Source of the DNA: an uncultured beta proteobacterium
Lineage (GTDB): Bacteria; Pseudomonadota; Gammaproteobacteria; Burkholderiales; Burkholderiaceae
DNA length: 54,872 nucleotides
Assembly (NCBI GenBank): GCA_903944725.1
Contig: CAJASX010000006.1
Coordinates: 1 to 54,872 of the forward strand
Direction of reading: 5' to 3'
Position numbers and translations under genes: made by a program. This document shows, in pieces, positions 49,338 to 54,872 of the stretch. A model generated the notes under the pieces. It was not told the origin of the DNA and made no database searches. It worked only from the letters and a program-made list of their open reading frames with translations. Numbering within the stretch: the stretch's first letter is position 1; each line of letters begins with the position of its first letter.

Positions 49338-51233
49338 ATGCCAACTCGCCTAAATCCAACTCCCTCTGCAAGTTTAGTTGAAAATTTGCGTCAGCAGCTG
49401 ATGCGAACCCTGCCATTTTCTAAGATGCAAAAAGCACATGTAGATTATTTTTTAATTAGCTCGACTGAGGCCTATTTTGCGCCTGATGAGGTGATTTTGT
49501 CGCCAGCCGATGGGGTGCCTAAGAATTTGTACTTGATCCGTCAAGGCTGCGTTTCGGGCAGAAGATTAATTCCTGGATTTGACGAAACGGGCTTTGAATT
49601 AGTGGCAGGAGAGCTATTTTCTATTAGTGCCTGCTATGCGGGTCGGCCAGTAACATCAAAATATATCGCTATAGAGGATTGCTTTTGTCTTGCATTGCCA
49701 ATTGTAGTAATGCATAAAATAGCCAAAGACTCAACGCCATTTAGCGACTTTTTAAATAATCGAATTCTACATTTATTAGAGGAATCGCGTGAAGTTTTGC
49801 GTAATAGTTTTGCTTCAAAAGCATTAAGCGAGCAATCACTAGAGAGCCCATTAGGTGACTTAGCATTAAAAGCTTTAGTATCAGTTCCCCCTAAAACCCC
49901 CTTACGCGATGCCCTTAAATTAATTCATGACAAGAAAATAGGGTCAGTGTTGGTGGTTGATGAAGCAAAAAAAATAGTAGGAATTTTAACTCGCTATGAT
50001 ATTTTGGGGCGCGTTACTTTAGCTGGGATTAGTTTAGATACACCAATTTATGAGGTGATGACGACAGCTGTCAAGACAGTATCTGTTGATGATACTGCTG
50101 AGACTGCGGGGCTCTTAATGTCGCGCTATCATGTGCGCCATTTACCAGTACTCAAAGGCAATGAAATAGTTGGCATTATTTCAGAACGCGATTTATTTTC
50201 CTTACAGCGCCTATCTTTGAATAATATTAGCTCAGCAATTCGTGCGGCAGAAGATCTTCAAACACTTCAAGGCTGTGCAAAAAACATCCGTAAATTTGCT
50301 CGCAATTTATTAGGCCAGGGTGTACAAGCTAGGCAATTAACCGCATTAATTAGTCATCTGAATGATGTCTTGACCGCAAAGTTAATCGAATATTACGCCA
50401 TCCGTCATGAGTTGGATGTTGAGCGTTTTGCTTGGATATCACTTGGCTCAGAGGGTAGAGGTGAGCAGACGATTGCTACCGATCAAGATAATGCCTTTAT
50501 TTTTATGGATGGCGAGGAATTGAATAAAGACCGCTATCTTGCATTTTCAAAAGAAATTAATCAAGCGTTAGATGAGTGTGGTTACCCTTTATGTAAAGGG
50601 GGAATAATGGCGAGCAATCCTGATTTATGTCTATCTCAGTCGCAATGGTTAGCCCGTTTTGCGCGCTGGATTGAGCAAGGAAATCCAGAAGATCTTTTAA
50701 AGGCCAGTATCTTCTTTGATTTTAGGTCGCTCGCAGGCAATGAACTACTTTTACATCCACTTAGAAGTTATGTAACAAAGCATGCCAAGGCTACTCCTCG
50801 TTTTATTAAATTACTCGCTGAAAATTCACTCCATTGGAAAGTGGCGCTCAATTGGTTTGGAAGTTTAGATACTAAAGAGTTAGATGGAATAAAAGTAATT
50901 GATATCAAGTTACATGGCACAGCAATTGTGGTTGATGCCGCAAGAATTTATGCGCTAGCAAATGGTATCGAGGCCATAAATACCCGCGAGCGTTTAGCCG
51001 CAGCAGGGCGTGCTTTAAATCTTCCAGCATCCGAAAGCGTCGCCTGGATTGCTGCGTTTGAGTATCTTCAAACCCTACGTTTAGCTGCGCAAATTAATGG
51101 CCATTGGATCGGCAACAATCCCAACGTAGTAGATATTGACGCTCTTAATTCCGTAGATAGAACAATTTTACGTGAGTCCTTATCAAAGGTGCGGAATTTA
51201 CAACAACAGCTTGAGTTAGATTATGTTCGCTAA
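49338..51233 (+). CDS. cNMP-binding/CBS-pair/DUF294 nucleotidyltransferase-like protein
   Basis: This 631-residue soluble regulator has a cyclic-nucleotide-binding-type domain (about 20-150). Two CBS motifs (about 180-295) follow, with VPPKTPLRDALKLIHDKKIGSVLVVDE and YHVRHLPVLKGNEIVGIISERDLF. A nucleotidyltransferase domain follows with GSEGRGEQTIATDQDNAFIF near residue 372, where the G-S and D-x-D residues fit the GlnD/DUF294 fold, and then a DUF294 C-terminal helical domain. It overlaps the exonuclease gene by 11 bp. In other proteobacteria this pair accompanies acetate-type symporters. The reaction it catalyses is not known. Confidence 0.88.
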   Translation: MPTRLNPTPSASLVENLRQQLMRTLPFSKMQKAHVDYFLISSTEAYFAPDEVILSPADGVPKNLYLIRQGCVSGRRLIPGFDETGFELVAGELFSISACYAGRPVTSKYIAIEDCFCLALPIVVMHKIAKDSTPFSDFLNNRILHLLEESREVLRNSFASKALSEQSLESPLGDLALKALVSVPPKTPLRDALKLIHDKKIGSVLVVDEAKKIVGILTRYDILGRVTLAGISLDTPIYEVMTTAVKTVSVDDTAETAGLLMSRYHVRHLPVLKGNEIVGIISERDLFSLQRLSLNNISSAIRAAEDLQTLQGCAKNIRKFARNLLGQGVQARQLTALISHLNDVLTAKLIEYYAIRHELDVERFAWISLGSEGRGEQTIATDQDNAFIFMDGEELNKDRYLAFSKEINQALDECGYPLCKGGIMASNPDLCLSQSQWLARFARWIEQGNPEDLLKASIFFDFRSLAGNELLLHPLRSYVTKHAKATPRFIKLLAENSLHWKVALNWFGSLDTKELDGIKVIDIKLHGTAIVVDAARIYALANGIEAINTRERLAAAGRALNLPASESVAWIAAFEYLQTLRLAAQINGHWIGNNPNVVDIDALNSVDRTILRESLSKVRNLQQQLELDYVR

Positions 51234-51870
51234 ATTTAAGCAGATCTTAGGCATTTTCCAAGATACACATGAACCGAAGCGTTGGATTGTCTTAGACGTT
51301 GAAACCACTGGCCTTGATATAAGAACTGATCATCTATTGGCCATTGCTGCAATTGCAATTGAGGTTGGCCCAGGATTAGCACAGCCCAAAATTTGCTTAG
51401 GCGATAGTTATGAGGCATTAATAAAACAAGATTTCGTTTCTACAAAGGACAATATCTTGGTGCATCATATTGGAGCGGGAGCTCAGACGAGCGGACGCTC
51501 TGCAAAAGAAGTTTTAGAAGAATTCAGAGTATGGGTTGGTGATGCTCCTCTTTTAGCATTTCATGCGCCATTTGATGCTGGCATGATCAATCGGGCTTAT
51601 TTGCAACTTGATTTGCTAACATTGCCTAACGATTGGATTGATATAGAGCCCTTAGCGAAAATTGTTGGCGGCAATAAAAAAGCCTTGGGCCTAGATGACT
51701 GGTTACATTTTTTTGGTATTGAGTGTGCGGTACGTCATCAGGCAGCCGCTGACACTCTTGCTACTTGCGAACTATTATTGCGACTTTGGGCTGGCATTAA
51801 AAATGAAGCAAAGAGTTTTTATGAACTCAAAAATTTAGCCAACTTAGGCCATTGGCTGCCTCAAACTTGA
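51223..51870 (+). CDS. DEDDh-family 3'-5' exonuclease
   Basis: This 215-residue protein has the DnaQ-like exonuclease motifs. Exo I is VLDVETTGLDIRTDHLLAIAAI (Asp/Glu near residues 25-27). Exo II is LLAFHAPFDAGMINRAYL near 117, and Exo III is VRHQAAADTLATCELL near 180, with the catalytic His and Asp. It is similar to the exonuclease part of polymerase III epsilon but lacks clear clamp- or polymerase-binding tails. It overlaps the DUF294 gene, suggesting a shared transcript and possibly shared nucleotide metabolism. Confidence 0.88.
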   Translation: MFAKFKQILGIFQDTHEPKRWIVLDVETTGLDIRTDHLLAIAAIAIEVGPGLAQPKICLGDSYEALIKQDFVSTKDNILVHHIGAGAQTSGRSAKEVLEEFRVWVGDAPLLAFHAPFDAGMINRAYLQLDLLTLPNDWIDIEPLAKIVGGNKKALGLDDWLHFFGIECAVRHQAAADTLATCELLLRLWAGIKNEAKSFYELKNLANLGHWLPQT

Positions 51871-51871
51871 C

Positions 51872-51893
51872 ATTTAATAGCCAACAGATCGAA
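51872..51893. repeat. Left direct repeat flanking the glycosyltransferase gene
   Basis: The sequence atttaatagcc (51872-51882) continues as aacagatcgaa. The first half recurs exactly at 53055-53065. The 15-mer agccaacagatcgaa (51879-51893) recurs with one mismatch at 53087-53101. The repeats bracket the glycosyltransferase gene. Confidence 0.5.
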
Positions 51894-51908
51894 ACATCTA
51901 AAGGCATA

Positions 51909-53021
51909 TTAAAATAATGAAAGCATTGAGTTGATCGCCCTCTCCCAAGAATAATTTAACATTGATTCGCGCACCTTAAGGCGATCAATTTTTGTCCTTC
52001 CAAGGTACTGGTCCTCCATTAAATCAACTATTTCATCTACAGAAGATTCTCCCCAATCGCGCATTCCATCCCCATGAATTTGTTTTTGTAACGTTAATGG
52101 AAAACAATTATTAGATTTAATGATGTCAAGATGCCCAGTATTTTTTGATATTAAGCAAGGCAAACCATATGCAAGCGCTTCCATAGCAACGAGGTTTGTT
52201 CCCCCTTCACATCGATTCGTAAAGACTGCTAAATCTACCTCACGGAAAACATCGGGCATAAGCCTATTTGGAATTGCGTCTAGACAAATTATTTGTTCAG
52301 ATTGAACACCATTTAGTAGGATCCATTCATATATAGATTTACCCATATCGGTAGAAATTTGCAGAGGCTCACAAATACTTGACTTATTTATCGATGCAGC
52401 AAATTGACTTTCCCATGGGGAGCGCCAAGCAGTAATTAATACTACATCTTTATATTTCGATGCTAGTTTCGCAAAGGCTTTTAATAAAATATCTTGGCCC
52501 TTACGATATTCTAATTTGCCCCCGCTAAAAATTACAAATTTATCTTTAAGATATTTCTTTGGTGCCGGTTGAAATAAATCTAAATCAATACCCTGCATGA
52601 CGGTATAAGCATTAATTTGTTTATCTATTAATACAGATGAATTCCAGCTTGAGCCAGCAATAATAAAATCAAACTTTTTTAAATTTAAAATTTCATTTGG
52701 TGGTAACGGATTAGTCTCACTAAAAATTACACCAACATTTCTATATCTATTGTCGATGGTAGGTAAATTTGAATTGCCAAGAGCTGACAAAAAAATATCA
52801 TTGCCTAATAATTCAATATCTGTATTTGGGCTGGGTAATTTTTCTGATAAATACTTTACAGTTAAAGGGTCTAAGGGGTAAAGAAAAGACGGAACTTCAA
52901 CGGGAATAACTTGAAAAGTTTTGCTCATTTGCCCATATGTAAGTAGATTTAATCCATATACTCCCCAGCCAAAGTGATCTGAAATTCCCCAGTTAAAGCA
53001 TAGTTTACGTTTTGATTGCAT
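51909..53021 (-). CDS. Glycosyltransferase family 4-like protein
   Basis: This 370-residue, GT-B-type glycosyltransferase is probably cytosolic, transferring sugars for surface polysaccharide. The C-terminal half shows IFSGGKLEYRKGQDILLKAF near residue 168 and the nucleotide-sugar E-x7-E motif EGGTNLVAMEALAYGLPCLIS near 273-293. The N-terminus lacks a classic donor loop but has FNWGISDHFGWGVYGLNLL, similar to group 1 enzymes. It is convergent with the exonuclease gene and visibly more AT-rich than the neighbourhood. It is flanked by imperfect direct repeats, so it may be acquired. Donor and acceptor are unknown. Confidence 0.85.
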   Translation of the reverse strand: MQSKRKLCFNWGISDHFGWGVYGLNLLTYGQMSKTFQVIPVEVPSFLYPLDPLTVKYLSEKLPSPNTDIELLGNDIFLSALGNSNLPTIDNRYRNVGVIFSETNPLPPNEILNLKKFDFIIAGSSWNSSVLIDKQINAYTVMQGIDLDLFQPAPKKYLKDKFVIFSGGKLEYRKGQDILLKAFAKLASKYKDVVLITAWRSPWESQFAASINKSSICEPLQISTDMGKSIYEWILLNGVQSEQIICLDAIPNRLMPDVFREVDLAVFTNRCEGGTNLVAMEALAYGLPCLISKNTGHLDIIKSNNCFPLTLQKQIHGDGMRDWGESSVDEIVDLMEDQYLGRTKIDRLKVRESMLNYSWERAINSMLSLF

Positions 53022-53054
53022 TCTGTTCTTAGCTTAAGTTCGCTTTATAAAATT

Positions 53055-53101
53055 ATTTAATAGCCGAACGTAAATTACGCTTGATGAGCCAACTGATCGA
53101 A
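53055..53101. repeat. Right direct repeat (split copy) flanking the glycosyltransferase gene
   Basis: Here atttaatagcc (53055-53065) and agccaactgatcgaa (53087-53101) are separated by about 21 bp. At 51872-51893 the same two pieces are fused, sharing the agcc. A direct duplication with a small insertion in this copy would explain the layout. Confidence 0.5.
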
Positions 53102-53625
53102 CAAAAATGCTATTGGCTAAAATCAATTATTAGACCGTTTCACAAAATTTAGGTGGTTGTTTTTCCTAAGAATTACATTTTACCATTTTTAGATTCATTT
53201 ATTTTTTGGTATAAGGAAGCATTTATAAAAAATTTTTAGCGAGAGATAATTGTCACTTAAAAGGATGCTGGTGATTGTCGGTGTTTCTCTCCTGCTAGGC
53301 AGACCACTCTACGAAATTTACTATAGATCTAATTAGCAGAATTGTGGCAGGGATTAGCTGACCCAACCCTAGTTTGTTGGGAAACACGACAAACCATTAA
53401 TCAAGGCATCTCCCCCCTGCAAACGAGTTTGCTTATCGTTTAGACAGTCTTTGGCATAAACCATTCCGCCATACAGAAGGTGGATTAGGAACAAGACATT
53501 TGTAAGGTAGGTTTTATTAGGCAATACGCATCCTTACTATCAGTTCATTGTGCCCCTAAAGCTGGATGAAAAGTCATGTGATTCGGCAGCGCAATCAATT
53601 TTCTAAGCCAAAACATACTTTCATT

Positions 53626-53631
53626 TATAAT
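53626..53631 (+). promoter_or_regulatory. Consensus -10 with GC discriminator before the tRNA-Phe fragment
   Basis: A perfect TATAAT is followed by tcccgagtc-type GC-rich sequence leading to the tRNA 5' end at 53642. That is typical of stable-RNA promoters. No good -35 was found. Confidence 0.5.
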
Positions 53632-53641
53632 CCCGAGTCTT

Positions 53642-53679
<38 letters not shown>

Positions 53680-53700
53680 CGCAGGCGAGAGGATTAATAG

Positions 53701-53946
53701 TCCTCTACTCATTGGGTCCTAGCTGAGCAAGACTCACTGCCCGCTCGGCACCGAATCTCATGGCTCCCAGCGGTTTCGAATATTCCTGAATTGGCATCTG
53801 CAGCATCGTGTTGGCCAATTAATTTATGTTCGATTCATAACAATAAAATTCAGCGTCTAGTTACTGGACGCTACTTAGAGCTTTCTATTGCTTTTAAAGA
53901 CTTACCAACAGAGCTTTTGGCTTTGATATTTCGCTTTAGGTGTTAG
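53701..53946 (+). pseudogene. 80-codon open frame without a start, fused behind the tRNA fragment
   Basis: A stop-free frame runs from 53701 to a TAG at 53944-53946. It encodes a protein-like sequence (SSTHWVLAEQDSLPARHR, later NKIQRLVTGRYLELSIAF, then KDLPTELLALIFRFRC). There is no early start codon or ribosome binding site. It may be the 3' end of a gene joined here by recombination. I do not recognise it. A chance open frame of this length is possible. Confidence 0.3.
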
Positions 53947-54039
53947 TGGTTACCCTAAGGTTCATATGCTAATCCGCCATTTACAAGGATAATGGCATTT
54001 TTAATTTATTCTAATTTTTAATAAGACCAAGGGGTTTTT

Positions 54040-54872
54040 ATGAAGCTAAAAGATTTCTGTAGTGTATTGCTCTCAGCTGCGCTTCTTGTCTCATCTATTG
54101 GCAGCTCTTTTGCTTGTACAGTGCTTGCAATTAAAGATGCTAGTGGAAATGTATACCAGGGTAGAACAAATGAGTTCGCTGGACAGCAGCCTGACGATAT
54201 TACCTATTGGCCAGCTGGTACCAAAATGGAATCACTCACACCAGATGGAAAGCAGGGCAAGACCTTCAACACTAAGTATGGCATTTTGGCCGTTACTTTA
54301 AAGAAGTTGGTACCTGGCGCCAAGCAAGATACTGTTCACGAAGGCGTTAATGATCAAGGCGTAACAATCACAGCAAATGCCATGATTAATGAGATTCCAC
54401 TTCAAGTGTCTGCATCTCCAGACAAGGCCTTAGCTGCAACGGATTTTGGGGTGTGGGCATTAGGCAATTTTCAAAATGTCGCACAAGTAAAGAAGGCAAT
54501 CGAAAACAAAGAAGTGGAAATTTGGTTGCCAAAAATTCCTAGTATGGCCAACTATATGGCCCCCTTACACTTTGCTATGTATGACAAGGTTGGCGGTAAC
54601 ATCGTCATTGAATTTGCTGGCGGCAAGCTGGCTGTTTATGACAATCCTGCGTATGTCATGACAAACGATCCACCGCTCCCATGGCACCTGACTAATATGA
54701 ATAACTATGCTTATCTAACCAATATTGATAAGAATACTGGTCAGTTTAATAATTTGAAGGTTGCCGCATCTGATAGTGGCGGTAATATGGCTGGTCTTCC
54801 TGGTATCGAAACATCGGTTGGCCGTTTTGTGAAGGCAGCCTACTATTCAAATTTCGTGCAAAAAGCCAAAAC
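54040..54872 (+). CDS. Secreted linear amide C-N hydrolase (choloylglycine hydrolase family), partial
   Basis: The gene starts at an ATG with AAGGGG six bases upstream and is still open at the window end (277 codons seen). A Sec signal peptide (about residues 1-25, ending GSSFA) is followed directly by Cys26 in CTVLAIKDASGNVYQGRTNEF. This is the pattern of Ntn hydrolases such as bile-salt or penicillin V acylases. Later motifs include GVNDQGVTITANAMI near residue 107 and YVMTNDPPLPWHLTNMNNY near 207. Removal of the signal peptide would expose the nucleophilic cysteine. Substrate is unknown; bile salts are unlikely in a freshwater bacterium (inference). Confidence 0.88.
   Translation, partial: MKLKDFCSVLLSAALLVSSIGSSFACTVLAIKDASGNVYQGRTNEFAGQQPDDITYWPAGTKMESLTPDGKQGKTFNTKYGILAVTLKKLVPGAKQDTVHEGVNDQGVTITANAMINEIPLQVSASPDKALAATDFGVWALGNFQNVAQVKKAIENKEVEIWLPKIPSMANYMAPLHFAMYDKVGGNIVIEFAGGKLAVYDNPAYVMTNDPPLPWHLTNMNNYAYLTNIDKNTGQFNNLKVAASDSGGNMAGLPGIETSVGRFVKAAYYSNFVQKAK

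Larger units (their letters stand above)
53022..53641. other. Non-coding or degraded region left of the tRNA fragment
   Basis: This is about 620 bp with no gene I can support. The first 200 bp are very AT-rich and carry the glycosyltransferase upstream region and the right-hand repeat. Short frames exist, for example a 23-codon one from 53265 (MLVIVGVSLLLGRPLYEIYY), but none is supported. The mixed composition resembles decayed coding sequence. Confidence 0.5.

Noticed and set aside
53680..53705. A 21-nt intron in the tRNA-Phe anticodon arm, since removing it would rebuild the GAGGA/TCCTC stem.
   Set aside because: The sequence after TCCTC has no variable loop, T-arm or ccaggcc acceptor strand, group I core elements are absent, and the TCCTC is part of a local palindrome.

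Overview
This window looks like the replication-origin region of a low-GC member of the Burkholderiaceae, most likely Polynucleobacter or a close relative. That placement is inferred from remembered protein families (GyrB, AtpI, MnmC-like oxidase, DUF3717, DUF4390) and from the gene order dnaA-dnaN-gyrB with rpmH-rnpA-yidD-yidC-mnmE diverging from it. No database search was run. Coding density is high and nearly every gene is intact. The exception is about 1 kb near the right end, which holds a broken tRNA and what look like degraded remnants.

Layout, left to right. At 57-10814, on the minus strand, lie priA, hemE and a complete F1Fo ATP synthase operon (atpI-B-E-F-H-A-G-D-C). The parA-parB, rsmG and mnmG genes (10877-15195) sit upstream of it, with two perfect parS sites. 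One parS is inside mnmG and one lies over the probable promoter of the mnmG-rsmG-parA-parB operon. At 15315-20671 are a TauE/SafE-type permease and a five-gene branched-chain amino acid-type ABC importer. At 20759-26820 are a DUF3717 protein, a SET-domain methyltransferase, gyrB, dnaN and dnaA. The dnaN-dnaA gap (25110-25359) carries phased DnaA boxes and a textbook DnaA-trio unwinding element, so I call it oriC.

The plus strand then runs rpmH-rnpA-yidD-yidC-mnmE, pckG (GTP-type PEP carboxykinase) and a stand-alone MnmC oxidase domain. The last overlaps topB tail to tail by 160 bp. After topB and an N-terminally short dprA (minus strand) comes a tightly packed plus-strand operon: def, fmt, rsmB, a DUF4390 protein, an NtrY-type kinase and a short NtrX-like regulator with no AAA+ domain. 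It is followed by an NhaD/ArsB-like transporter, a small membrane protein, a TPR protein and a two-subunit sodium:solute symporter (DUF4212 plus SSS). Next are a small lipoprotein, a cNMP/CBS/DUF294 nucleotidyltransferase and a DEDDh exonuclease. The right end (51.9-54.9 kb) looks like accessory DNA. It holds an AT-rich glycosyltransferase flanked by imperfect direct repeats, a promoter-bearing 5' half of tRNA-Phe, a startless open frame, and the beginning of a secreted Ntn-type hydrolase cut by the window end.

How the parts work together: the window combines replication initiation (DnaA, DnaN, GyrB, PriA), origin segregation (ParAB/parS) and the U34 tRNA-modification pathway (MnmE, MnmG, MnmC oxidase domain). 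It also covers initiator-tRNA formylation and deformylation (Fmt, Def) and membrane energetics (ATP synthase, YidC). The most notable observations are the DnaA-trio at oriC, a second DnaA-box cluster at priA, the parS/promoter overlap, the perfect hairpin between def and fmt, and the truncated tRNA-Phe locus.
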